Part shown: positions 34,099 through 42,995 of the stretch, one piece after another
Position numbering within the stretch: the first letter of the stretch is position 1
Layout of the letters: the number at the start of each line of letters is the position of its first letter
Source of the DNA: Candidatus Villigracilis affinis
GTDB lineage: Bacteria > Chloroflexota > Anaerolineae > Anaerolineales > Villigracilaceae
Assembly: GCA_016718275.1 (NCBI GenBank)
Contig: JADKEA010000020.1
Location: forward strand, 1 to 64,000
Direction of reading: 5' to 3'
Length of the DNA: 64,000 nucleotides
Notes under the pieces: model-generated
Seen by the model: only the letters and a program-made list of their open reading frames with translations
What the model was told of the DNA's origin: nothing
Databases searched by the model: none
Program-made: the position numbers and the translations under genes

Positions 34099-34139
34099 AA
34101 AAAATCCCCTCCGCAGCGGTGAGGGCGCCGAGGAGGGGA
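34099..34139 (-). terminator. Terminator of the ABC exporter operon
   Basis: On the minus strand CCCCTCC and GGAGGGG close a stem that ends in ATTTTTTG. It lies 18 bases after the stop of the last ABC permease gene. Confidence 0.75.
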
Positions 34140-34157
34140 GAAGCGGTGTTTTTCGAT

Positions 34158-35009
34158 TTAGTGTTGACCCAATGTCCCCAATGTGCGGACACGTTTTTCC
34201 AGTGAGCGGAATGTCGTGATGCCGATCCACAGCATGACGAACATGAAGATAACCAGCAGAAGCAATTCCAACTGAATGGAGACGATGGTCTGGGTCTTGA
34301 TCAAATAATGGCGGATCGCATCGAGGCCGTAGGTGAGGGGCAGCGCCAGCGCAATGGGGAGCAGGAATTTTGGCAGGGCATTGACGGGGAAATTCGAGCC
34401 TGAAAATATCTGCACAAGGAAACTGCTCATATCCACAAGGGCATTGGCTTCGCGCAGGAGCATGACCACCGCCGCAAAAGCGAAACCAAATCCATACAAG
34501 CCAAGCATCATCGGGATGATGGGGATAAATGCCCTGAACACATCGCCCGAAGCATGGAAGCCGAAGAGCAGCCCGCCGAAGAGCAGCATGCCAGCGGATG
34601 TGATCATCGTGACCAGCAGATTGGTCACCGAATGCCCGACAAGGATCAACAGGCGCGGAATGGGTGTCAGCCAATTGGATTCCATTACACCCGAGTCCAT
34701 GTCGTTTTTTAAGGCGTATCCCATGCCCCAGAATACGGCGTTGATGAAATTTTCCAGCACCGTTCCAAGCAAAATGAAGGACATGAAATCGGTCGTGCCG
34801 CTGTATTGCGAAAACCCGATCGCCTTGCCATTTACACTGAACGCCAGACCCATGAAGTAAATGGGCGCGATCCAGATCAACGGCTGAAATACGGAAGAAA
34901 CCGCATTCAGCGGATAACGCCAGTATTGTTTCCAGTCCTTGCGAATCAGCGCGGACAATGCCCGCAAGTGTGACGATAAAGTAGGTTGGGAGAGAGTTTG
35001 AATTTCCAT
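34158..35009 (-). CDS. ABC-2 type transporter permease (second subunit)
   Basis: A 283-residue membrane protein with six hydrophobic helices (for example LLVTMITSAGMLLFGGLLFG, MMLGLYGFGFAFAAVVMLL, LLLLVIFMFVMLWIGITTF). The N-terminal amphipathic part IRKDWKQYWRYPLNAV and the NWLTPIPRLLILVG segment are typical of ABC-2 permeases. It is the last gene of a three-gene exporter operon. The other permease is a paralogue with the same layout, so the transporter is probably a heterodimer of permeases with one ATPase type. Substrate unknown. Confidence 0.92.
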   Translation of the reverse strand: MEIQTLSQPTLSSHLRALSALIRKDWKQYWRYPLNAVSSVFQPLIWIAPIYFMGLAFSVNGKAIGFSQYSGTTDFMSFILLGTVLENFINAVFWGMGYALKNDMDSGVMESNWLTPIPRLLILVGHSVTNLLVTMITSAGMLLFGGLLFGFHASGDVFRAFIPIIPMMLGLYGFGFAFAAVVMLLREANALVDMSSFLVQIFSGSNFPVNALPKFLLPIALALPLTYGLDAIRHYLIKTQTIVSIQLELLLLVIFMFVMLWIGITTFRSLEKRVRTLGTLGQH

Positions 35010-35030
35010 GCTTGCCTCTTGTTAAGAATT

Positions 35031-35106
35031 ACCACAGATGAACATAGATAAAAATGATTTGAAATTCGTAGTTGTTCGATCTGCGTTCATCCAATTCATC
35101 CGTGGT
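35031..35106. repeat. Inverted ACCACAGATGAA / TTCATCCGTGGT element
   Basis: The 96-base gap between the two permease genes opens with ACCACAGATGAACATAGAT and closes with TTCATCCGTGGT, an inverted pair with one mismatch. The element overlaps the start of the terminal codons of the upstream permease gene. Confidence 0.6.
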
Positions 35107-35963
35107 TAATACTGCCCGATCGCACCGGTCTTGCGTGCGCGGCGTTCCATGACGACAAACAGCACATAACCGATCGCCAGCCAGATCACGCCGAAGAATA
35201 GGATCATGCTCAAGTCATGGGAAATGCCTGCGAAGCCTTCCGTAGAAAGTGAGGCTGTCCGCACAGCGTGGATGATGTAAGTCTGCGGCAGCCATTGCGC
35301 GGTGGCTTGCATCCACGCGGGCAGCATTGCCATTGGGTAGGTGATCCCGCAAAAGATCATCACAATGCCGCGCACCAAAAACACAAATGCATTGGCTTCC
35401 TTCATCGTAATGACAATACTTGCAAATGCAAATCCAAGTCCATACACTGCAGGGATGGATGCGAGAATGACGAGTATGGTCAGTAAAATACTTCCATTGA
35501 ATTTCACACCGAAGAACAACGCGTATTCCAAACCAGATACCACCAGCAGCGTGATCATCGAAACCATTTGCGGAACACTGCTGCCGAGCAAATACGAAAA
35601 CCTCCAGGTGGGGGAGAGCCAGTTCGATTCCAACGTGCCGCGCATCTGTTCGTTTCGCAGCGAATATCCCACCGACCACAAAACAATGTTCTGCCACATC
35701 CAGATCATTGTGCCAACCGCGATGTAGCCGACATAATCCGTCAGCCCCGTTGTGTTTTGAAATGTCGTCAGCCCGCTTCCATCCACGCCGGAGAGGGCGC
35801 GCGCGGTGAGGAGATATCCCATCGGGAAGATGATCGGCCAGATGAGCAGCGAAACGATCCACGATGGGTAGCGGACGAAGACTGTCCACTCACGGCGGAC
35901 GACCGCCCAAAAAGCACGGACATCCGACGAGAAGCCTGGTACTGCCAAAGAGTTAACGTTCAT
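35106..35963 (-). CDS. ABC-2 type transporter permease (first subunit)
   Basis: A 285-residue permease with six membrane helices. It reads VVRREWTVFVRYPSWIVSLL at the N-terminus and has the same ESNWLSPTWRFSYLLG motif region as the downstream permease. Cytoplasmic basic residues (MERRARKTGAI) end the protein. It follows the ATPase gene by 24 bases. ATG 35963 begins MNVNSLAVPGF. Confidence 0.92.
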   Translation of the reverse strand: MNVNSLAVPGFSSDVRAFWAVVRREWTVFVRYPSWIVSLLIWPIIFPMGYLLTARALSGVDGSGLTTFQNTTGLTDYVGYIAVGTMIWMWQNIVLWSVGYSLRNEQMRGTLESNWLSPTWRFSYLLGSSVPQMVSMITLLVVSGLEYALFFGVKFNGSILLTILVILASIPAVYGLGFAFASIVITMKEANAFVFLVRGIVMIFCGITYPMAMLPAWMQATAQWLPQTYIIHAVRTASLSTEGFAGISHDLSMILFFGVIWLAIGYVLFVVMERRARKTGAIGQY

Positions 35964-35987
35964 ATTTGGACCTCATGCCTGATTCTG

Positions 35988-37046
35988 CTAATCGCGCAGT
36001 GCCTTCCCTGTCAGTTGGATGAAGACATCCTCCAGCGAGGGTTTGACGATGTTCATGTTGACCAATCTCGTGCCGTTGCCGCTGATGGCTTCCACGATGC
36101 GCGGCAGGGTGGCGCGGCTGTTGTTGGAGTGCATATTCACTTCCCACAAATCGGCTTCGCCCTGTTGATGTGTGGTGAGCGTTTCAACACCTGTGATCTC
36201 TTTCAATCTATCGCCAAGGTCATCATGCCAGCCAGTCAACTCAAGGCGGATGATTTCCTTTTGATTGATGCGCTGCTTGAGGTTTTCAGGTGTGTCCAAA
36301 GCAATGACCTTGCCTGTATCGATGATTCCGATTCGGTCGGAGAGTTGGTCTGCTTCTTCCATGTAATGCGTGGTCAGCAGGATGGTGTGGCCTTCCTCTT
36401 TCAAGGTGGCGATCAACTCTCTTAAGTTGCGGGCAGCTTGAGGGTCGAGTCCGAGCGTTGGTTCATCCAATAAAAGAATGGGCGGGCGGGCAAGCAAGGC
36501 TTTGGCGATGGCGATCCGCTGGCGCATTCCTGTCGAATATTTTTCAACGAGTTCATTGGCGCGGTCTTTGATCTCCATGCGTTCGATGAGTTCGTCCACG
36601 CGTTTTTTTGCGATCGCGGCGGGGATGTGATAAAGTGCCGCGAAGTATTCGAGGTTTTCGCGTCCTGAGAGTTTCCAGTAAATGCTGCGCTCGCCTGCCA
36701 GCACGGTGCCGAGGCTGCGGCGGACGTCGTTGGCATTCTTGACCGTATCAAACCCGTTGACGCGTGCCGTGCCGCTGGTGGGCTCGAGCAGGGTACATAA
36801 CATGCGGATGGTGGTGGATTTGCCCGCGCCGTTCGGGCCGAGCAAGCCGAAGATCTCGCCGCGTTTGATCTGCAGGTCAACGCCATTGACAGCGGTGAAC
36901 ATGGCTTGCGGTTCTTTTTTTCCGCGCTGCCACCAGGGCTTGCGTTTTGGGGTAGGGGCGGCACCTTCTGCAGGTTTATCTCCCGTCCCAGCGCGGGCGG
37001 GAAATTTTTTGACCAGTTGGCTGGCTTCGATAGCAAAATCGGACAT
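35988..37046 (-). CDS. ABC-2 transporter ATP-binding protein
   Basis: A 352-residue ATPase. ATG 37046 follows AAAGGAG; the in-frame ATG 37073 is rejected. After an unusual Pro/Lys-rich insert (residues 20-45, KRKPWWQRGKKEPQ) come Walker A LLGPNGAGKSTTIRML, Q-loop region TVLAGERSIYWKLSG, signature EKYSTGMRQRIAIAKALLA, Walker B LLLDEPTLGLD and H-loop LLTTHYMEEAD. A C-terminal domain of about 90 residues ends NIVKPSLEDVFIQLTGKAL, as in DrrA/CcmA-type exporters. It energises the two permeases downstream. Confidence 0.95.
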   Translation of the reverse strand: MSDFAIEASQLVKKFPARAGTGDKPAEGAAPTPKRKPWWQRGKKEPQAMFTAVNGVDLQIKRGEIFGLLGPNGAGKSTTIRMLCTLLEPTSGTARVNGFDTVKNANDVRRSLGTVLAGERSIYWKLSGRENLEYFAALYHIPAAIAKKRVDELIERMEIKDRANELVEKYSTGMRQRIAIAKALLARPPILLLDEPTLGLDPQAARNLRELIATLKEEGHTILLTTHYMEEADQLSDRIGIIDTGKVIALDTPENLKQRINQKEIIRLELTGWHDDLGDRLKEITGVETLTTHQQGEADLWEVNMHSNNSRATLPRIVEAISGNGTRLVNMNIVKPSLEDVFIQLTGKALRD

Positions 37047-37127
37047 GGGGCACTCCTTTTGGTCGGACTTCAAGAAAATCTAGTCTCAAGTTGATAATAT
37101 TTACTTTTCTTGCTCGATATATTCAAT

Positions 37128-37156
37128 ATTGTACGAAAATATATTTATTTTGTCAA
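37128..37156 (-). promoter_or_regulatory. Promoter of the ABC exporter operon
   Basis: On the minus strand TTGACA (37151-37156) and TACAAT (37128-37133) are 17 bases apart. The AT-rich surroundings hold an imperfect palindrome around the -10 (ATATATTC and GAAAATATAT), a possible operator. The promoter is about 82 bases upstream of the ATPase start codon. Confidence 0.75.
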
Positions 37157-37201
37157 TACCTGTATTTATAATATCAATAAGCACTTCAATATTCTTAAAC
37201 A

Positions 37202-37226
37202 AAAACCCCGCCGGAAGCGGGGTTTT
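37202..37226 (-). terminator. Terminator on the far side of the G tract
   Basis: AAAACCCCGC and GCGGGGTTTT pair around a five-base loop, with T5 on the minus strand. It probably ends transcripts of the SH3-lipoprotein operon that would cross the G tract. Confidence 0.8.
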
Positions 37227-37235
37227 CTGTAAATG

Positions 37236-37962
37236 TACCAAGGGGGGAGAGAGGGGTGGGGGTTGGTGGGGCGGGGGGGGGGTTTTTTGTGTCGAAAATT
37301 TCGGGCCCTGTGTTTGGGGGGTGGGGGTTTTCCCCCTTGGGGGGGGTTGGGGGGGGGGGGGGGGGGGGGTAGGGTTGGGGGGGGGGGGGGGAGGGGTGGG
37401 GGGGGTTTTGGTGGGAGGGGGGAAGGGGGAATAGGGGCCTGTTGGGTGGGGTGGGTTTTCGGGGGGGGGGGGGGTTTTGGGGTGGGGGTTTGGTTTGGTT
37501 TGTTTGGTGCCCCAAGGAAATTTAATTTTTTTCTATCCCGGGTGAATTGTTGGGGGGGTTAAGGGGGGGGGAGAAAGGGGGGGGTTATTGTTGCTTGGGG
37601 GGGAAGGTTTTTTTCCCCCTCGATAAAAATAAAAAATAAGATGGGGAAGTTTTTTTTTTTTTGGCCCGAGTGGGGCTTTAATTTGGGGGGTGTTGGAGGG
37701 GGGGTGGGGGGTGGGGTTTGGGGTTTGAATTTTGGGGGGGTTTTGGGGGGGGGGGGGGGGGGTGGGGGGGGGGGTGGGGGGGGGGTTTTCGGGGGGGGGT
37801 GGGGGTGGGGGGCCCCTCCCCCCCCGGTGGGGGGGGTTTTTTCTGTTGGGGGGGGTGTGTTGGTGTTTGGTCGGTCTGGGGGGGGGCTCTTTTTCCCCCC
37901 CCCGGGGGGGGGGGGGGGGTTTGGGGGGGGTGTGGGGGGGGGGAGGGGGGGGGGGGGGGGGG
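37236..37962. repeat. Poly-G low-complexity tract, probable assembly artefact
   Basis: About 730 bases made almost only of runs of G on the plus strand, with a few normal words between (for example near 37293-37310, 37500-37550 and 37610-37690). Long open frames here code only for Gly or Pro runs and are not genes. The borders coincide with a terminator hairpin on one side and the stop codon of the SH3-type lipoprotein on the other. Two-colour Illumina dark-cycle reads or a badly filled gap would give this picture; a real G-rich spacer cannot be excluded. Confidence 0.8.
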
Positions 37963-37967
37963 GTTCT

Positions 37968-38765
37968 CTACGGCCACGGAATTTCGGCGGGGCCTGCGAA
38001 TCCGTGTTTCTCTTGAAAGAACACCCTGCCATGTGAAGGTTCGGCGCACCCGCCTTCATCCACAAAGGTGACTTCGGGGTAATTGGATGCCAGTGCGTCG
38101 AAGACGATCTGTCCGCCCTCACAGCGCCATACTTCGATAATGTAGATGAACATATCGGCATCTTCTTCATCGCCAGCGCGGAGTTCGACATCCGTCCACT
38201 TCACAGTGATCGAACCGCCGCTGCGTTCGGCGCTTAACACTGCTGGAGGAGCATAGTACGGCGACTCGGGAAGTTCATATTCTCCAGGGTAGGTGGCTCG
38301 CAGGGTTTGCGAGTCGCCTTGAATTTCAAGAAATTTTGCGTTGACCCAGCATAAATTTTTTCCTTTCACCATCACCCAGTTGTTTCCGTGTGCTCGACCA
38401 GTCAGTTCGATTTTTGCGCCTTTGTTCAAGCCGTATAAATATAAATACTCTGCACCAGGACCGTAGCGGCAACTGAGCAAATCAGCAGTAACGGTTGCCT
38501 TCAAACTTTCCACGGTGGGAATCTCTGTGGGTGTGCTGGTTGGCGAAGCCGTGGGCGCGGGGATGGTCGGCGTGAATGTTTCAGTGGGTGGGATGGAGGT
38601 GGGCGGAACAGCAGTCTCTGTCGGTGCGGCGACTTCGAGCGGAGTGGACGTAGCCTCCACGGCAGGGGCTGCCTCGGCGGGCGCACTCGTTGGCGCGGAC
38701 GATGGCATATTACAGGCGGCTAGAAGCAAAATCAGGGCAAAAGAAATGACTGGATTGAGTTTCAT
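37968..38765 (-). CDS. Lipoprotein with bacterial SH3-like domain
   Basis: A 265-residue lipoprotein. ATG 38765 gives MKLNPVISFALILLLAAC, a signal with lipobox LAAC. A linker of about 70 residues rich in Ala, Pro, Thr and Ser follows, then an SH3-type domain at about 90-150 (LLSCRYGPGAEYLYLYGLNK, GAKIELTGRAHGNNWVMVKG) that often binds peptidoglycan. The last 100 residues form a beta-rich domain (RSGGSITVKWTDVELRAGDE). It starts two bases after the stop of the nuclease gene, so it is in the same operon. The stop lies at the edge of the poly-G tract, so the C-terminus EIPWP is the least certain part. Confidence 0.8.
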   Translation of the reverse strand: MKLNPVISFALILLLAACNMPSSAPTSAPAEAAPAVEATSTPLEVAAPTETAVPPTSIPPTETFTPTIPAPTASPTSTPTEIPTVESLKATVTADLLSCRYGPGAEYLYLYGLNKGAKIELTGRAHGNNWVMVKGKNLCWVNAKFLEIQGDSQTLRATYPGEYELPESPYYAPPAVLSAERSGGSITVKWTDVELRAGDEEDADMFIYIIEVWRCEGGQIVFDALASNYPEVTFVDEGGCAEPSHGRVFFQEKHGFAGPAEIPWP

Positions 38766-38767
38766 GG

Positions 38768-39283
38768 TTAAGCCTTTTTCCATTCAGTAAATTTGATTTC
38801 CTCGATATCGCGGGTGGGGAGCAATGTGATCTTGTCCTTGCGCCCTTCGCGGATATAGATCTTGTAAACAGCATCTGTCGGGGTGCGGACCTTCGCTACG
38901 AGATTGACTTTCTTGTTTATAACAGCGAGCAGGTCCAGCCGTTTGACGAAGAGGAAGGATGTTTCCTTTTCGAACGCGATCAAGTCTGCCTTGCCAAAAA
39001 GCCAGCCGACCTTGCCGCGCACGTTGCGAAGTTCCACCCAGGTGAAATCCGCCTGCTCGGTTTTATCGCCCCTGCGGATTCGCTTCTGGCTTTTCACTTC
39101 CACTTTGAAGACCTCGCCTGCTTTTTCGATCAAATAATCCCAGTGATCTTCGATGTTCTCGTCCTTCGACGAAGCGGAAACTTTCCAGCCCGATCTGACC
39201 GCCAGCACGATGAAAAGATTCTCGGCATGTTCGCCGAGTTCAAGCGAATCTTTTGTGTCGAATTTGTTGCGGGAGTTGGCCAT
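38768..39283 (-). CDS. Putative type II restriction endonuclease (PD-(D/E)XK-like)
   Basis: A 171-residue protein encoded directly after a DNA methyltransferase. DTKDSLELGEHAENLFIVLA at the N-terminus is followed by DHWDYLIEKAGEVFKVEVKS and QKRIRRGDK, which fits a PD-(D/E)XK nuclease core: an Asp in HWDY and the pair ExK in VEVKSQ. A later strand WLFGKADLIAFE resembles restriction-enzyme cores. I do not recognise the family by name, and the recognition site is unknown. The partner gene and the motif together support a restriction enzyme; other roles such as a DNA-repair nuclease remain possible. Confidence 0.65.
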   Translation of the reverse strand: MANSRNKFDTKDSLELGEHAENLFIVLAVRSGWKVSASSKDENIEDHWDYLIEKAGEVFKVEVKSQKRIRRGDKTEQADFTWVELRNVRGKVGWLFGKADLIAFEKETSFLFVKRLDLLAVINKKVNLVAKVRTPTDAVYKIYIREGRKDKITLLPTRDIEEIKFTEWKKA

Positions 39284-39314
39284 ATGGTTTTACCTGATTT
39301 TAAAGGAGGGTAAT

Positions 39315-40115
39315 TTATTTCGCCACGCGCTTCTTTTTTGTCTTCACTTTAGGTACGATGCCTAGAATTCTTTTGCGCGCCAGTTCGCAATATTTCCTGT
39401 CCACATCAATGCCGATGCCTTTGCGGTTGTTGTTCGTTGCCGCCAGCAGGGTGGTGCCGCTTCCGCTGAAGGGATCGAGCACCACGTCATCAACATAACT
39501 GAAAAGCTTGATGCAGCGACGCGGCAATTCAAGCGGGAAAGGAGCGGGATGCCCGATGCGCTTTTTGCTTTCGCCGTTGAACGTCCACAAGCCGTTCGTC
39601 CAATCCATGAATTCGTTTCGTTCGATATCTGAGATTTTGCTGCCGCTGGTTTTCTTCCAATTCTTTTTGTACAGCACGATGATCAATTCCACGGGCGCGA
39701 TCACATACGGTGCCGACGCGCTTTTCCACGACCCCCAGGCTGTCCTGCGCGAAATGTTACCCTCGTTCCAAACGATGGTTGAATGGTAATGAAATCCGAT
39801 TTCCTTGGCAATCGTTGTCAGGTCGGCGCCCACGCTTTGCTGTCCGCCCTTATTTTTATCCAACGGCACATTCAAACAGAAACGGCCGTCATCCTTTAGC
39901 CAATCAAAACAGCGTGACATCCATTTTCTGCTGAACTCCAAATAATCCGCATAGGAAACATCATCCTTGTGCGAATTGTATTGAATATCCACATTGTAGG
40001 GTGGGGAGGTAACAACAAGGTCCACGCTGTTTGCGCTCACGAGCGATGTGGTCAAAATATCGTCATGAACGAGCGTGAACCTCTCGTTTTGAAAATGGAT
40101 CCCAAATGATTTCAT
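39315..40115 (-). CDS. Site-specific DNA methyltransferase (N4-cytosine or N6-adenine)
   Basis: A 266-residue beta-class methyltransferase. The catalytic motif VVTSPPYNVDIQYN (S/DPPY type, motif IV) lies near residue 35, and the AdoMet motif I DPFSGSGTTLLAATNNNRKG lies near residue 220, the order that defines the beta class. Also seen: SYADYLEFSRKWM, HSTIVWNEGNISRRTAWGSW and GHPAPFPLELPRRCIKLF. It protects host DNA from the nuclease gene 31 bases downstream. ATG 40115. The DsbA-like gene ends 21 bases before its start on the same strand. Confidence 0.93.
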   Translation of the reverse strand: MKSFGIHFQNERFTLVHDDILTTSLVSANSVDLVVTSPPYNVDIQYNSHKDDVSYADYLEFSRKWMSRCFDWLKDDGRFCLNVPLDKNKGGQQSVGADLTTIAKEIGFHYHSTIVWNEGNISRRTAWGSWKSASAPYVIAPVELIIVLYKKNWKKTSGSKISDIERNEFMDWTNGLWTFNGESKKRIGHPAPFPLELPRRCIKLFSYVDDVVLDPFSGSGTTLLAATNNNRKGIGIDVDRKYCELARKRILGIVPKVKTKKKRVAK

Positions 40116-40136
40116 GCTCGGATTATAGCCGACGCC

Positions 40137-40910
40137 TTATCCGCTTTGCGAATCCAAATTGCCTTCCAGAAGCTTTTCAATGATCTGCTTGAAAATGGAA
40201 AACGGCTGCGCGCCTTCAAGGACATGACCGTTAATCAGGAAGGTCGGCGTCGCGTGGACTCCGTCCGCTTCTGCCTGCGCCTTGTCCTGCTCCACCTTCC
40301 CTTTATGTGTTTCATTGCTGAGACATGCCTCGAAGGTATCCATTTCAAGGTTGATCGTTTTGGCGTACTCGATCAATTTATCCTGTGTAAAATCGCCCAC
40401 GTTTTCGCCTGTCCAATTGGCGTAGAGCGTGTCGTGATATTCCCAAAACTTGCCTTGGTCGCCTGCGCAGTAAGCGCCTTCCGCCGCCCAAACAGATTCT
40501 GGCCCGAGGAATGGGAAGGAGCGATATTCAAAATAGACCTTGCCCGTGTTCACATATTCCTCGATCAACAGCGGCTCGGTCTCACTCCAGAACCTGAGAC
40601 AGTACGGACATTGAAAATCGCCGTATTCAATGATGTGGATGGGCGCATGCGGATCACCCATGGTGTTGGTCTGTGTCACGGCGCGCGGAAGTTCCTCCGC
40701 CACTTCAACGTTATCAGGGAAGAATTGTTGGACGAATTTTGGCCCCACAAAGATTAGAGTGCCCACAAAAACTGCGGCGCAAAGCAATACCGCGCACCCA
40801 CCTGCTGCGAGCCACATCTTCCAGTTCGATTTGGACGGTTCTTCGAAAGTCGCCTGCAATTGATCTTCAATGGGGGGGTGTTCTTCGAGCGGGGATTGGT
40901 CTTCGATCAT
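40137..40910 (-). CDS. DsbA-like thioredoxin-fold protein, membrane anchored
   Basis: A 257-residue protein from ATG 40910 (AGAGGAGAG upstream); the longer in-frame start at 41015 is rejected. A soluble N-terminal tail of about 30 residues precedes one membrane helix (MWLAAGGCAVLLCAAVFVG), then a DsbA/thioredoxin domain facing outward: HIIEYGDFQCPYCLRFWSE with the CPYC redox pair, AAEGAYCAGDQGKFWEYHD, and the cis-Pro site HATPTFLINGH. It makes or isomerises disulfides in exported proteins. It is the first gene of the operon that also holds the methyltransferase, nuclease and SH3 lipoprotein. Confidence 0.93.
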   Translation of the reverse strand: MIEDQSPLEEHPPIEDQLQATFEEPSKSNWKMWLAAGGCAVLLCAAVFVGTLIFVGPKFVQQFFPDNVEVAEELPRAVTQTNTMGDPHAPIHIIEYGDFQCPYCLRFWSETEPLLIEEYVNTGKVYFEYRSFPFLGPESVWAAEGAYCAGDQGKFWEYHDTLYANWTGENVGDFTQDKLIEYAKTINLEMDTFEACLSNETHKGKVEQDKAQAEADGVHATPTFLINGHVLEGAQPFSIFKQIIEKLLEGNLDSQSG

Positions 40911-41123
40911 GTTCTCTCCTCTGAAAGGTCCAAATTGTACCGTGAAATAAAAGTTGATAATATCGTCGTTGCGAGGAGGGTCTGGTCCCACATGGCATTC
41001 TCCGAAGTTATCCAAAATATTTGACGTAGGTGAAACCGTTTCAATTACCTCCCGATGGATTCCTCATCGAAAACTCATGTAAACATCACAAACGAAACGG
41101 ATTTTTTCGTTATAATCCTTAAC

Positions 41124-42995
41124 ATGAATGCGACCATGACTTCCAACCATAGCTTGCCCAGGCAAATTCTCGCCACCCTTGTTGGCGGTTTTTCGCTGTT
41201 TCTTACCGTTACCATCACATGGACATTGGGCTATCAATTATTGTATGCGGGCCGTATCTTTCCCGGCGTTTCCGTGGCCGGGGTGGATGTCTCCGGGCTT
41301 TCCATCAATGACGCTGCGCTCAGATTAAGCCAGACCTTGTCCTTCCCGAATACGGGCAAGATCCTTTTCCGTGCAGGCGATAATCTCTGGGTCGCATCTC
41401 CGGCGGAATTGGGAATGGTCTTTGACCCCACCGCCAGTGCCTTGGCCGCCTACCGCTATGGACGTTCCGGCGGCTTGTTTGGCGCGTTATCGGGTCAAGT
41501 CAGCGCCCGCGGACTCGGCTCAGATGTTGCCCCGGTCATCATCTTCGATCAGCGTGTAGCTTATACCTATTTGCAAAATATTGGGGTGGTGGTGAACCAG
41601 CCTGTGGTGGAAGCCAGCCTGCACCTTGAAGGAACGAATGTGGTTGCCCAGCCCGGTCAAGTGGGCAGGGTGCTCAACCTCGATGCAACTCTGATCTATC
41701 TCGGCGCACAATTGCAGACCTTCCGTGACGGCGAAGTGCCTCTGGTCATTCAGGAAGCCGCGCCGAAATTGCTGGATGTTTCCTCGCAGGCCGAGGCCGC
41801 GCGCCGCATTCTCAGCCAGCCATTGACCATCAGCCTGCCCAATTATCGCAGCGGCGACCCCGGTCCGTGGACTTATGATATTCCTGTCGTTGCAAACATG
41901 ATCGCTGTGATCGTCGTTGAAAATGGCGGTACAGCCGAAATGCAAGTCGGGCTCGATCCCAACGTTCTGCGTCAGTCGCTGAACGAACTCAAAGTTTATG
42001 TGGATCGTCAGCCCACGAATGCGAAATTCGTTTTCAACGATGAAACAGGCCAGATCGAACCCATAGCCGCCTCCAATATTGGCCGCGCCATGGATGTGGA
42101 AGCCAGCATTGCCGCCATCAATGATGCGCTTTTACGCGGCGAACATAACGTATCCCTCGTCGTCGCTGAGCAGCAGCCTTTGGTGGCAGATACAGCTGTC
42201 GGCGCGGATTTAGGAATCGTTCAATTGATCGCCCAGGAAAGCACCTATTTTTACGGTTCCAGCACAGAGCGTCGTCAAAATATCGAGGCTGCTTCCAGCC
42301 GCTTCCACGGTGTGCTCGTGGCACCGGGTGAAACCTTCTCGATGGGAAATATCCTCGGTGATGTCAGCCTCGAAAACGGATTTGCCGAAGCGCTCATTAT
42401 CTATGGTGGACGTACCATTAAAGGAGTAGGCGGGGGCGTGTGTCAGGTGAGTACGACGCTTTTCCGCACAGTATTTTTCGCGGGCTTCCCCGTAGTTGAA
42501 CGCTACTCACATGCTTATCGTGTTTCATACTATGAAAAGACCGTTGGCGGTTCGGTGGATCCCCAACTCGCAGGCATGGATGCGACCGTTTACTTCCCGC
42601 TTGTCGATTTCAAATTCCAGAACGATACTCCCTACTGGATTTTGATGGAAACCTATATGTCCGGGGATACCCTCACTTGGAAACTGTATTCCACCTCCGA
42701 TGGGCGCAGTGTCACGTGGGAAACCACTGGCCCCACCAATATTGTCTCCGCGCCGCCGCCGTTGTTGGAAGAAAACCCTGAAATGAAAGCCGAGCAAATA
42801 AAGCAGGTGGATTATGCCGCACAGGGCGCAGATGTGAACGTCACTCGCGTGGTCTGGCGCAACGGACAGATCTATTTCACCGACCAGTTCCAAACCCATT
42901 ACCAGCCTTGGCAGGCCATTTGTCAGTACGGGCCTGGCACCGAAGACCCGAAGAAACTGGCGCGTAGAAATGATATTTGTGTCGGGGCAAGTTAG
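41124..42995 (+). CDS. VanW family protein with peptidoglycan-binding-like domains
   Basis: About 623 residues. One membrane helix (about residues 14-36, ATLVGGFSLFLTVTITWTLG) anchors an outside region with two PG_binding_4-like domains (GVDVSGLSINDAALRLSQTL; later ARRILSQPLTISLPN) and a C-terminal VanW domain (PGETFSMGNILGDVSLENGF, KGVGGGVCQVSTTLFRTVFF, ERYSHAYRVSYYEKTVGGS). It acts on the cell wall in some unknown way; VanW was named from vancomycin clusters. The start is uncertain: a TATAAT at 41111-41116 lies just before ATG 41124, so the mRNA may be almost leaderless, or the start may be at 41055 or 41136. Confidence 0.9.
   Translation: MNATMTSNHSLPRQILATLVGGFSLFLTVTITWTLGYQLLYAGRIFPGVSVAGVDVSGLSINDAALRLSQTLSFPNTGKILFRAGDNLWVASPAELGMVFDPTASALAAYRYGRSGGLFGALSGQVSARGLGSDVAPVIIFDQRVAYTYLQNIGVVVNQPVVEASLHLEGTNVVAQPGQVGRVLNLDATLIYLGAQLQTFRDGEVPLVIQEAAPKLLDVSSQAEAARRILSQPLTISLPNYRSGDPGPWTYDIPVVANMIAVIVVENGGTAEMQVGLDPNVLRQSLNELKVYVDRQPTNAKFVFNDETGQIEPIAASNIGRAMDVEASIAAINDALLRGEHNVSLVVAEQQPLVADTAVGADLGIVQLIAQESTYFYGSSTERRQNIEAASSRFHGVLVAPGETFSMGNILGDVSLENGFAEALIIYGGRTIKGVGGGVCQVSTTLFRTVFFAGFPVVERYSHAYRVSYYEKTVGGSVDPQLAGMDATVYFPLVDFKFQNDTPYWILMETYMSGDTLTWKLYSTSDGRSVTWETTGPTNIVSAPPPLLEENPEMKAEQIKQVDYAAQGADVNVTRVVWRNGQIYFTDQFQTHYQPWQAICQYGPGTEDPKKLARRNDICVGAS

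Noticed and set aside
37129..38191. Several long open frames rich in glycine or proline in the G tract
   Set aside because: They arise from poly-G runs, have no normal amino acid mix and cross an obvious artefact.
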